Below, piece after piece: positions 27,036 to 36,275 of a stretch of DNA of 64,000 nt. How positions within the stretch are numbered: the stretch's first letter is position 1; each line of letters starts with the position of its first letter. Both the position numbers and the translations under genes were made by a program. Origin of the DNA: Rhizobium albus (GTDB taxonomy: Bacteria > Pseudomonadota > Alphaproteobacteria > Rhizobiales > Rhizobiaceae). The stretch covers positions 434,001 to 498,000 of the forward strand of contig BSNO01000001.1 in assembly GCA_030160035.1 (NCBI GenBank), written 5' to 3'. Under the pieces are notes generated by a model. It had not been told where the DNA came from and did not search any database. It was given only the letters and a program-made list of their open reading frames with translations.

Positions 27036-28085
27036 CTAAAGGTCGTCCAGCGTCAGGCGTTCACCCTTGCCGATCGCACGCCGCGCCGGTTTCCCGAGGA
27101 GACCAGCGAAATGGCGTGGCTCCAGGCTTGTGCCGGGGCGGCAGATCTTGAGATTGGCTCTGGAGAAGATCTCGCCCTCCCGGATATCCTGCGACGGATA
27201 GATCGACTGGCGAAATGCCCGCGAGTTCTTCTCGTTCTCGGTGCCGCCGTAATGAATCGCACCGCGCGAAAGCCAGGCACGCCGGGTCTCCTCTTTGAGA
27301 AGTTTGATTTCCCATGGCTCCAGCGAGAAGGCGGAATCGACGCCGCCTTCGGCGCGCGACAGCGTGAAATGCTTTTCGATGACTGTGGCTCCATGCACGA
27401 CGGCGGCGACGGCAACGCCGGTGCCGGCCGTATGATCCGACAAGCCGACCTGCACGCCGAAGCGGCGGGCCATGTCCGGTATGGTCATCAGATTGGCGTC
27501 GGAAGCATCGGCCGGGTACTGGCTCGTGCATTTCAACAGGACGATATCCTTCGCGCCCGCGCCGCGTGCCGTGGTAACGGCTTCCTCGATCTCATCGATC
27601 GTTCCCATGCCGGTCGACATGATCAGCGGCTTGCCGGTGGCCGCGGCCTTGGCGATCAGCGGCAGGTGGGTGAGCTCGAAGCTTGCGATCTTGAACATCG
27701 GAACACCGAGACTGTCGAGAAAGTCGACGGCGGTTTCATCGAACGGCGTGGAGAACGCCATGACGCCATGCTCCGCGGCCGCGGCAAAGAGATCGGCGTG
27801 CCATTCCCACGGCGTATGGGCTTCCTGGTAGAGATTGTGCAGCCTGCGTCCGTTCCAGAGGCTCTTGTCGTCCCGGATGACGAAATCGTCCAGATCGCTG
27901 TCCAATGTCAGGGTATCGGCTGTGTAGGTCTGAAATTTTAGACAATCGACGCCGCACCGAGCAGCCGCGCGCACGATCTCGAGCGCACGCTCCTTCGACC
28001 CGTTATGGTTGCCGGACATTTCGGCAATGATAAACGGCTCGGCGTCCTGGCCGATCAGGCGATCTGCAATCTTGATACTGGACAT
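27036..28085 (-). CDS. pseI: Pseudaminic acid synthase PseI
   Basis: Condenses 2,4-diacetamido-2,4,6-trideoxy-L-altrose with phosphoenolpyruvate to give pseudaminic acid. About 349 residues from the ATG at 28085 (GAGG just upstream; a GTG two codons earlier is possible). The NeuB-type TIM barrel occupies the first 280 residues, with FIIAEMSGNHNGSKERALEI near the start and QVGLSDHTAGTGVAVAA and VIEKHFTLSRAEGGVD later. The C-terminal SAF antifreeze-like domain (about 285-349) follows. AEMSGNHN is the PseI-type variant rather than that of NeuB. 35 bases after pseH. Confidence 0.92.
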   Translation of the reverse strand: MSSIKIADRLIGQDAEPFIIAEMSGNHNGSKERALEIVRAAARCGVDCLKFQTYTADTLTLDSDLDDFVIRDDKSLWNGRRLHNLYQEAHTPWEWHADLFAAAAEHGVMAFSTPFDETAVDFLDSLGVPMFKIASFELTHLPLIAKAAATGKPLIMSTGMGTIDEIEEAVTTARGAGAKDIVLLKCTSQYPADASDANLMTIPDMARRFGVQVGLSDHTAGTGVAVAAVVHGATVIEKHFTLSRAEGGVDSAFSLEPWEIKLLKEETRRAWLSRGAIHYGGTENEKNSRAFRQSIYPSQDIREGEIFSRANLKICRPGTSLEPRHFAGLLGKPARRAIGKGERLTLDDL

Positions 28086-28120
28086 CGACACCTCGTGCGC
28101 AAGACAGGAGAAGAAGCCGT

Positions 28121-28678
28121 CTAGCGCGGTGCGGTCGCGCGAAGCTTACCACTTGCTGCCGGGCGCATTCTTTTCCACTCATCGCAAAGGATGGCGAGAC
28201 GCACCACGTCGACGAACGCTTCTTCCCGCCGATGGTGTTGGCGGAAGACGCCTTCAATCGAGAAACCGAATTTCTGATGAAGTTTTATCACCGGCTCGTT
28301 GAACGCCAGGACTTCGCAGCTGAGTTTGTGGAGACCCAACTGCTCGAACGCAAAATCGAGCGCGGCGAACTCCATCTGCGATCCCGTACCGCGTGGCGCA
28401 CTGATCGCCGCATAGAACGCCCAGACGGCGTTACGGTCGCTTTGCGACACCTGCGAAAACGAGACTACCCCCAGCGGTCGTCCGCTCATCTCGAAGATGA
28501 GGTCATGCCGATCCTTGGCGTCGCGCATCCTTCGCCACCAAGCCCGGTGTTCCTCGGCGCTGATCTCATGGCTGGTATACATGTTCTTGCGCACGGCAGG
28601 CGCATTGCGCCACACCAGCACTTGGTCGAGATCATCGTCCGACATGGCCCTGAGGGTCCCCGGTATGTCTTCTGTCAT
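28121..28678 (-). CDS. pseH: UDP-4-amino-sugar N-acetyltransferase PseH
   Basis: GNAT acetyltransferase of 185 residues, expected to acetylate the C4 amine made by PseC. The ATG at 28678 has a strong GGAGGAG upstream and overlaps the pseG stop. GNAT features include RPLGVVSFSQVSQSDRNAVW and GTGSQMEFAALDFAFEQLGL, then LSCEVLAFNEPVIKLHQKFG and FSIEGVFRQHHRREEAFVDV. These match the RimJ-like branch used in Pse clusters. The assignment to PseH is supported by the surrounding pathway genes. Confidence 0.88.
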   Translation of the reverse strand: MTEDIPGTLRAMSDDDLDQVLVWRNAPAVRKNMYTSHEISAEEHRAWWRRMRDAKDRHDLIFEMSGRPLGVVSFSQVSQSDRNAVWAFYAAISAPRGTGSQMEFAALDFAFEQLGLHKLSCEVLAFNEPVIKLHQKFGFSIEGVFRQHHRREEAFVDVVRLAILCDEWKRMRPAASGKLRATAPR

Positions 28679-29832
28679 GGGGTCTCCTCCAGCAGCGGGT
28701 GCGACACATGTGCAAGGACGACGTCGACCACCCGCGCGGCGCCGTTGCCGTCGGTCACTTCGCGTGCCGCAAGGCTGATCGGGTGCGTGGCGGCAGGCTT
28801 CAGCAGCGGGGCTACCTTGGCTGCGGCCCATCGGTGTGGGTCGTCTTGCGGCTCGAAGGCCCCACCATCGACAGATGCCCCGGTCAGCGAAAGCGCTTGC
28901 GCCGCTTCTTTTTGGTTTTCGGCCAGGATCAGGTTAATCGCAGGCACGCCTAGGCAGCAGCGTTCCCACGATGAGCTACCGGCCGCCCCGATGACGAGAT
29001 CCATGCGGCTGAGCAATGCCGCCATGTCGGATACATTGTGATGGAGGGTGATGCGTCGACCGCATTGCCCCGCAAATTGCCTCAAAGCATCTTTGTGGGG
29101 ATAGGCAGGGCCGGTGACGACATGCAGGTCCACTTCTGGCGGCAATTGCAGTTCGCAAAGTCCGCGCAGCACCCAGCCTGTGCAGTCCGCAGTGTCGGCG
29201 CCGCCCATGAAGATGAGAATGGTTTGAATGCCCGCGCCCGCCGCAAAGGCTTCGTCGCGCCGTTGAAGCGATGCTCGACGCTCGGCTGCGAAATCTGGCC
29301 GCAGAAGCGCGTGACGCGGTCCCGTCAGAACACGACATTCGGATGGTACCAGATGGTCGTAGTCCTTGGTCGATTTGCCGAGCGTCGCATCGAGCACGAT
29401 ATCGCAATCGTGGGACCTCGAGAGATCGTCGAACGCCAAAATGAGAGGCGGCTGGTCCGTATACGAGCGCAGGGCGCGCTCCCAAGCTATGCCGAGCGCG
29501 TAATGATCAACCACAATGATCTGTGGTTGGAGTGTCTTCATGTGACCGCCGAGCGCTTCGGCATCATGCTCTTCGGTCGTCCCAAGCCAGGTGCCGTAGG
29601 GTGTCGGGCCCGGCGGCGGTCCGTCTTCCGGCAGCATGACCAGTCGATGGCCTGCTTCAGCGAGCTTCTCTTTGAGATCCTCGATCATGAAGCGTGCGAT
29701 AAAGACGCATTCAAAGCCCTGATCGGTGAGCGTATTGGCCAGCGTCAGGCACCGCATGACATGGCCGAGCCCGATAACAGGCGATGCATCGACGCGTATC
29801 GCAACCGCGCGACAGCGTTGGTGGCCACTCAT
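28675..29832 (-). CDS. pseG: UDP-2,4-diacetamido-trideoxy-altrose hydrolase PseG
   Basis: Removes UDP from the diacetamido sugar before condensation by PseI. 385 residues from the ATG at 29832, which overlaps the pseF stop. The N-terminus VAIRVDASPVIGLGHVMRCL contains the GHVMR motif with the catalytic His of the family. The C-terminal GT-B half has HHNVSDMAALLSRMDLVIGA and AAGSSSWERCCLGVPAINLI. It is longer than the 274-residue Campylobacter enzyme; part of the extra length is a Pro-rich insertion near residues 68-85. Confidence 0.9.
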   Translation of the reverse strand: MSGHQRCRAVAIRVDASPVIGLGHVMRCLTLANTLTDQGFECVFIARFMIEDLKEKLAEAGHRLVMLPEDGPPPGPTPYGTWLGTTEEHDAEALGGHMKTLQPQIIVVDHYALGIAWERALRSYTDQPPLILAFDDLSRSHDCDIVLDATLGKSTKDYDHLVPSECRVLTGPRHALLRPDFAAERRASLQRRDEAFAAGAGIQTILIFMGGADTADCTGWVLRGLCELQLPPEVDLHVVTGPAYPHKDALRQFAGQCGRRITLHHNVSDMAALLSRMDLVIGAAGSSSWERCCLGVPAINLILAENQKEAAQALSLTGASVDGGAFEPQDDPHRWAAAKVAPLLKPAATHPISLAAREVTDGNGAARVVDVVLAHVSHPLLEETP

Positions 29833-30524
29833 GATGCCTGTCCGGCGGAGCGGAGACGATAAAGCTCCTCGGCCATCTTCCAATCCTCGGGCGTGTCGAT
29901 GTCGACCACGCGCGACCGTTCGACACGATAGAGCGCGGCATCCGGGCCAAGCACGGGGCGGTTCGCGCGCACCGCGTCGGGGCGGCACCAATAGAATTGA
30001 CCCGCATCGTGGTATGCGGGTTCGAGATCCTGGGACCGCGTCGAGGCCAGCTCGGGATTGAACATTTCCGGCCGACCATTGCGCAGCCGCAGCGCGCGCT
30101 GGATCGGGTAGGCATACTCGGTTGCAGCGAAGACGTAGGAGATGTTGCCTCCATCAAGCAAGTCGAATGCGGTATCCAGATCGTGAGCCGTGACGAAGGG
30201 TGCCGTCGCGTAGAGGCAGCAAACCGCATCCACAGCCACACCTTCCGCTTCAACACGCTCGATCGCATCGGCGATGACGGCAAGCGTTGTGGCGTGATCG
30301 TCGGATAGCTCCGGCGTGCGCTTGAAGGGAACGTCCGCCCCGGCAGCACGGGCGACCGCAGCGATCTCTTCATCGTCGGTCGAGACGATGACGCGGTCGA
30401 TGGTCCTCGCAGCAAGCGCAGCCTCGATGGAGTGGGCGATGATCGGCCTGCCGAAGAACGGTCTGATGTTCTTGCGCGGAATGCGTTTCGAGCCGCCGCG
30501 GGCGGGTATGAGCCCCAGTCTCAC
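29829..30524 (-). CDS. pseF: CMP-pseudaminic acid cytidylyltransferase PseF
   Basis: Activates pseudaminic acid with CTP to the CMP donor. 231 residues with the CMP-sugar synthetase start LGLIPARGGSKRIPRKNIRP. Further motifs are VIVSTDDEEIAAVARAAGAD and DAGQFYWCRPDAV, with DIDTPEDWKMAEELY near the end. The GTG start at 30524 overlaps the pseC stop (GTGA), so translation is coupled. Confidence 0.93.
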   Translation of the reverse strand: MRLGLIPARGGSKRIPRKNIRPFFGRPIIAHSIEAALAARTIDRVIVSTDDEEIAAVARAAGADVPFKRTPELSDDHATTLAVIADAIERVEAEGVAVDAVCCLYATAPFVTAHDLDTAFDLLDGGNISYVFAATEYAYPIQRALRLRNGRPEMFNPELASTRSQDLEPAYHDAGQFYWCRPDAVRANRPVLGPDAALYRVERSRVVDIDTPEDWKMAEELYRLRSAGQAS

Positions 30525-31684
30525 CGCAGGATATCCTTCAGAGCTGTGACAACCTGATCCTGCTGTGGCTCTGTCATCCCATGAAAGATCGGGATGGAGA
30601 TGGCTCGCGCGTAATAGGCCTCGGCATTCCGGCAGTGACCGGGTTTGAAACCAAGCGCCCGGTAATAGGGCTGCCGATAGATCGGTATGTAATGGAGGTT
30701 CACGCCGATATCGCGCTGGCGCAGGCCTTCGAAGACCTGCCGATGCGAGAGGGCGATTTCGTCCAGCCGCAACTGTATGACGTAGAGATGGAGGCTGGAC
30801 AGGCTGTCGGCGCTGCGTTGCGGCAGATCGATGGGAAGCGAGGCCAGCTCCAAATCATAGCGGTCGGCCAGCCGGTGCCTGTGGTTGATAAAATCGTTCA
30901 GCCGGGCAAGCTGCGACAGACCGAGAGCGGCTTGCAGTTCGGTCATCCGGTAGTTGAAGCCGAGATCGATCTGCTCGTAGTACCACGGCCCCTCCGATGG
31001 GCCGGACATGTCATTCTCGTCACGCGTGATGCCGTGCGATCGGAGCCGGAGCAACGCCTTGCCGAGGTCCGGGTCTTGGGTGACGCAGCAGCCGCCTTCA
31101 CCCGTGGTGATGATCTTGACCGGATGGAACGAAAAGACGGCGATGTCGGAATGGGTACAGGCGCCGACCAGATCGCCGTCGTCGCGCGCACCGATGGCAT
31201 GGCTCGCATCTTCGATAACCTTGAACCCGTAGCGGTGCGCAAGGGCACCGATCGCGGCCATGTCGCAGGGCAGCCCGCACAGATGAACCGGAATCAGGAC
31301 TTTCGGCAGGCGGCCGGCCGCCTCTGCCTTGCGCAGCTTCTCTTCCAGCGCGTCGACGCTTATGTTCAGCGTCACTGTATCGATATCGACGAAATCGACC
31401 TCCGCGCCGCAGTAGAGTGCACAATTGGCCGAGGCGACGAACGAAATCGGAGACGTCCAGACGAGGTCGCCAGGCCCTACGCCGAGCGCGAGACACGCGA
31501 TGTGCAAGGCAGCCGTCGCGGAGTTGACCGCCACGCAGTGGCGCGCACCGACCGTCTCGCCGAGCGCGCGCTCGAAGGCATCGACGACCGGGCCTTGCGT
31601 CAGATGATCCGATCGCAGGACACCCAGAACGGCAGCTATATCGGCTTCGTCGATGGATTGGCGACCATAGGGAACGAAGGGCAA
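30521..31684 (-). CDS. pseC: UDP-4-keto-sugar aminotransferase PseC
   Basis: PLP-dependent aminotransferase of the DegT/AryC/StrS family, first gene of the leftward Pse operon; 387 residues. It aminates the PseB product at C4. The internal aldimine lysine is K190 in SFHPVKIITTGEGG, and the PLP-contact EDASHAIGA is at 158-166. The C-terminal HYIPIYRQPYYRALGF is typical of PseC. The start is a TTG at 31684 preceded by GAGGTGA with 6-7 base spacing. Confidence 0.93.
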   Translation of the reverse strand: MPFVPYGRQSIDEADIAAVLGVLRSDHLTQGPVVDAFERALGETVGARHCVAVNSATAALHIACLALGVGPGDLVWTSPISFVASANCALYCGAEVDFVDIDTVTLNISVDALEEKLRKAEAAGRLPKVLIPVHLCGLPCDMAAIGALAHRYGFKVIEDASHAIGARDDGDLVGACTHSDIAVFSFHPVKIITTGEGGCCVTQDPDLGKALLRLRSHGITRDENDMSGPSEGPWYYEQIDLGFNYRMTELQAALGLSQLARLNDFINHRHRLADRYDLELASLPIDLPQRSADSLSSLHLYVIQLRLDEIALSHRQVFEGLRQRDIGVNLHYIPIYRQPYYRALGFKPGHCRNAEAYYARAISIPIFHGMTEPQQDQVVTALKDILR

Positions 31685-32918
<1,234 letters not shown>

Positions 32919-32930
32919 CGGCCCTGCGGT

Positions 32931-32961
32931 GAGGTGAGGGCAACTGCGCTGATCTCACCTC
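32931..32961 (+). terminator. Weak hairpin after pseB
   Basis: 8-bp stem GAGGTGAG (32931-32938) / CTCACCTC (32954-32961) with a 15-base loop, 12 bases after the pseB stop. No U-rich run follows, so termination here is uncertain. Confidence 0.4.
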
Positions 32962-32976
32962 TCCCCTTCAACCACC

Positions 32977-32992
32977 CTCACGCAAGCTTCGC
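32977..32992. repeat. Dispersed 16-base intergenic repeat, copy 1
   Basis: CTCACGCAAGCTTCGC, identical at 44698-44713. Both copies are in short gene-free gaps of the motility locus. Confidence 0.5.
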
Positions 32993-33073
32993 CTCCTAGA
33001 ACAAACCCGAATGGCATACATGGCGGAGTGTGTGTCCGGCTGATTGCGTGTCTGCTCGGGCTGGTTCGAATTG

Positions 33074-33712
33074 ATGGTTTCCATTGCTGATTATCTGCGC
33101 GATTTTGGTGCGCCGGACGAGGTTCGCGGCGTGCACGCGACCCGTCTGCGTCCTGTCGAGCCACAGCCGGTCAGCATCGATATCACGCCGGCCGTTCCCG
33201 ACCGGGACTTCGAGGCGGAACTGACGGCTGCCTTCGCGCGTGGCGAGCAGGCGGCGGCCGCCCGTGCGGAGGCGGAGTTCGCGGCGGCAATCGAGGCCGA
33301 GCGCGCGCGGCATCGCGAAGAAATGGACAGTGTCCGCACCTCCTACGAGCAGGATTATGCGACGATGATCGCGTCCAAGCTCGACGGCATCGCGGGCAAT
33401 CTGTCCGACACGATCGGCGAGCAGGTCAGTGATGTGCTTGCGCCGTTCCTCGACTCCATCATCCGCCGCCGTGTCGTCGACGAACTCGCCCGCGCCATCC
33501 AGGCAGCGATTGCCAATGGTCCGGAAGCAAGCGTCTCCGTCTCAGGGCCGAAGGGCCTTCAAGAACAGCTGGCGCGGCACTTCGACGATGCAGGCGTCGC
33601 CTTCGCCTTCGAAGAAAGCGACGACATGGACATTATCGTGAATTTCGATGGCACGGTCTTCGCGACGCGGCTCGCGGACTGGTCTGAAGCCTTGAAGGAG
33701 GCCGTAGCGTGA
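33074..33712 (+). CDS. Putative FliH-like export regulator
   Basis: 212-residue soluble protein overlapping motB by 4 bases. N-terminal segment of about 45 residues, then a long Ala/Glu/Arg-rich coiled coil (about 50-105: ARGEQAAAARAEAEFAAAIE and following). A C-terminal domain has SVSGPKGLQEQLARHF and a final DIIVNFDGTVFATRLADWSE. That shape, and the final strand-helix unit, are those of FliH/HrpE-type proteins that bind FliI. No FliH gene is next to fliI here, so this is a reasonable candidate. Start ATG 33074 lacks a strong ribosome site. Confidence 0.6.
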   Translation: MVSIADYLRDFGAPDEVRGVHATRLRPVEPQPVSIDITPAVPDRDFEAELTAAFARGEQAAAARAEAEFAAAIEAERARHREEMDSVRTSYEQDYATMIASKLDGIAGNLSDTIGEQVSDVLAPFLDSIIRRRVVDELARAIQAAIANGPEASVSVSGPKGLQEQLARHFDDAGVAFAFEESDDMDIIVNFDGTVFATRLADWSEALKEAVA

Positions 33713-35028
33713 GCGGAGACAGCAATCGGCCTGAAATCGAGCGGGAAATCGTCATCGTCCGGCGGGGAGGGCATGGCGAGGAAGAAGGGCATCACGGCGG
33801 TGTCTGGAAGATCGCCTATGCCGACTTCATGACCGCGCTCATGGCGTTCTTCCTGGTCATGTGGCTCGTCAATGCCGCCAATGAGGAAACGAAGGCCGCG
33901 GTTGCGAGCTACTTCAATCCGATCCAGCTCATGGATGAAAAGCCTGCCGATCGCAGCATCCAGGACGAAGGGCAGGCATCCGAAGGCGAGACCAACCGAC
34001 CTGCTGCCGATACGCAGGGCGAAGGCACGACGGATGGCGCGAGCACCGAACAGGGCTCGGACCGCAACGCAACCGCCGGAGAAAAAACGGAGTATTCCGA
34101 ATCGGATTATTTCGAAAATCCCTATGCCGTCCTGGCTGAAATCGCCCGTGAAACGGGGCAGCAGGCCAACATTTCCGACGCAGGGGAGGGTGGAGCGCAG
34201 ACGTCGGGGCCGGCGACCGGCGCGTCCGGCGGCGAAGCCTATCGCGATCCATTCGATCCGGATTTCTGGTCTCAACAGTCGCTGAACGAAATCAGCCTCG
34301 ATCCCTCCACTGAGGAGACGGCGCTTGTCACGCCTCAGGCCATCTCCGATGATGCCGCGCTGATCGAAGAAGCGCTTGCCCCGGCCGCCAGCGCTGTCGA
34401 TCCCGCTGCGGGAGAGGATATCGTGATCGCGCCGGCTGCGGCTCCGGAGCCGGCAGCGGCGCAAAGTCCAGCCGAGGCAGCACCAACTTCCGAGACGCCG
34501 CCTGCCGAAATGGTGGCAGCAACACCCGATGCCGTAACCGACACGCAGGCGAATGCCGAAGCCGAGGAACTGCGTACTGAGATTCAGCAGCAGATCGCCG
34601 GCGTCGGCGGCAAGCTGGCGGAGGGGCTCGAGGTCACGCCGGCCGAGGGCGGGCTTCTGATCAGCCTGACCGACCAGGTCGATGTCGCCATGTTCGCCAG
34701 CGGCTCACCGGTCCCGCAGCGCGAGCTGGTGCTGGCCATGGAGCGCATCGGCGCGCTGCTTGCGGAACGTGACGGCCAGATCGTTATCCGCGGCCATACG
34801 GACGCGCATCCTTTCCGCGGCGATGGCAACGACAATTGGCGGCTTTCGACGGCGCGCGCGCACAGCGCCTATTACATGCTCGTGCGTGGCGGCCTGGAGG
34901 AAGATCGCATCGTGCAGGTGTCGGGCTTTGCCGATCGCCGGCCGAAGCTGCCTGATGATCCCTTCGCCGATGCCAACCGTCGCATCGAGATCCTCGTGCA
35001 GGCCGATGCCAGCGAGATCCTCCCATGA
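33709..35028 (+). CDS. motB: Flagellar motor stator protein MotB
   Basis: Stator subunit that anchors MotA to peptidoglycan; 439 residues. The single TM at about 36-57 (IAYADFMTALMAFFLVMWLV) contains the proton-carrying D39. A long, low-complexity acidic/Ala-rich periplasmic linker (about 75-290) precedes the OmpA-like domain (IVIRGHTDAHPF, NWRLSTARAHSAYYMLVRGG). The long linker is a rhizobial trait linked to control by MotC. Overlaps the gene before and motC after. Confidence 0.95.
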   Translation: MSGDSNRPEIEREIVIVRRGGHGEEEGHHGGVWKIAYADFMTALMAFFLVMWLVNAANEETKAAVASYFNPIQLMDEKPADRSIQDEGQASEGETNRPAADTQGEGTTDGASTEQGSDRNATAGEKTEYSESDYFENPYAVLAEIARETGQQANISDAGEGGAQTSGPATGASGGEAYRDPFDPDFWSQQSLNEISLDPSTEETALVTPQAISDDAALIEEALAPAASAVDPAAGEDIVIAPAAAPEPAAAQSPAEAAPTSETPPAEMVAATPDAVTDTQANAEAEELRTEIQQQIAGVGGKLAEGLEVTPAEGGLLISLTDQVDVAMFASGSPVPQRELVLAMERIGALLAERDGQIVIRGHTDAHPFRGDGNDNWRLSTARAHSAYYMLVRGGLEEDRIVQVSGFADRRPKLPDDPFADANRRIEILVQADASEILP

Positions 35029-36275
35029 CACGGCGCTGGCTCGCCATCGTCGCGGTTGCGGCTTCGGCGTTCGTGCCCTTCAAGGCACAGGCCATGGAGG
35101 CTGGTCCGACGCCGCTCTCCATGGTGCGGTCATTGCAGTTCGTGCAGGACGCGGTGATCAAGGGCGATCATTCCGCCATCGAGATGCAGCGTCACCTGCT
35201 GACGGTGATCGACGAGCGGCTGCGCGCGGCGAGCGCCGAGACGTTCTACGACCAGCAGGGCATGGATGCCGCGATCATCTACGCGCTCAGCGGAGGCAAC
35301 CCGGCCACGCTGCCGATGCTTGCGCGCCGGTTTCCGGAAGCTGGCTTCGATCCGCGGCTCATGCCTCTGCTTGAAGAACACCTGCGCGGACGCGGACGCG
35401 GTGTCTTCGAACCCCTGCGCGATATTCTGGTGCATTATCAAGGCACGCGCATCGAGCCCTATCTGACGCTTGTCGCGGCGAATGCGGCGGCGCTTTCCAG
35501 CCCGGCTGATTCTCTTCCGCTGTTCGACTGGGCAAGGCTCCTGGCTCCAGGCTCGATCATCGAGGAAGCGGCGCTTCGGCGATCCGTCGAGGTGTCCGTG
35601 CGGCTCGGCATGGTCGATGAGGGATTGAAGCGTGCCGAACGCTATGCACGGCGCTTCCTGCACTCTCCCTATGCTGGCCAGTTCGCCGATCTCTTCGTTG
35701 AACTGGTGCTCTCGCACCCGGACGATGTGAAGAGCGAGCGGATCGCCGAAACGCTGGCGTTCATGGACGAGGCGCGGCAGCGGTCAATCTATCTGCGCAT
35801 TGCCCGGCGGGCAGCGATCAACGGCAACCGGACTTTGGCACAGGAAGCGGCGGCCGCTGCCGAAGGCCTCGGCGCTCAAGACGAGAAGGCGCAGGCGCTC
35901 GCCAATCTCTATTCGGGTGCCGCGGCCATTCCGGGCGAAGATGTGAGCGGCGTCGCTGCCGCCGTTTCCAGCATCGACGATGCGGCGTTGTCGCCGCGCG
36001 ACCGGGCGCTCCGATCCGCCGCCGAGTCGATCGCCGCTGCCGTCACGCGGGCGCCGACCCTCGAAGCGATTGCCGAGCCGGTCGCGGTATCGGTCGAGCC
36101 CGATGCCAGTTCTGCCGCCGACATCGCGCAGCCGGCCATTTTGCCGGGAGGCGAGGGCGCATCCGAAACGACAGATGCGCCGGGCGATGCGGCCGAAGAT
36201 GAAGTGGACGGCTTCGTCGACGATCGCCGCGCGGTTCTGGAAAGCATCGATGCATTGCTGGAGGAAGACCGATGA
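35025..36275 (+). CDS. motC: Periplasmic motility protein MotC
   Basis: 416 residues. In S. meliloti MotC is a periplasmic protein needed for rotation that acts with MotB. A signal peptide is visible (WLAIVAVAASAFVPFKAQA). The mature protein is helical with TPR-like character (VEVSVRLGMVDEGLKRAERY, AINGNRTLAQEAAAAAEGLG). The C-terminal 100 residues are acidic and Ala-rich. Its chaperone MotE is encoded at 20291. ATGA overlaps join it to motB and motD. Confidence 0.9.
   Translation: MTRRWLAIVAVAASAFVPFKAQAMEAGPTPLSMVRSLQFVQDAVIKGDHSAIEMQRHLLTVIDERLRAASAETFYDQQGMDAAIIYALSGGNPATLPMLARRFPEAGFDPRLMPLLEEHLRGRGRGVFEPLRDILVHYQGTRIEPYLTLVAANAAALSSPADSLPLFDWARLLAPGSIIEEAALRRSVEVSVRLGMVDEGLKRAERYARRFLHSPYAGQFADLFVELVLSHPDDVKSERIAETLAFMDEARQRSIYLRIARRAAINGNRTLAQEAAAAAEGLGAQDEKAQALANLYSGAAAIPGEDVSGVAAAVSSIDDAALSPRDRALRSAAESIAAAVTRAPTLEAIAEPVAVSVEPDASSAADIAQPAILPGGEGASETTDAPGDAAEDEVDGFVDDRRAVLESIDALLEEDR

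Noticed and set aside
27036-28085. NeuB (sialic acid synthase) instead of PseI
   Set aside because: The AEMSGNHN motif and the presence of PseB, PseC, PseH and PseG types argue for pseudaminic rather than sialic or legionaminic acid.
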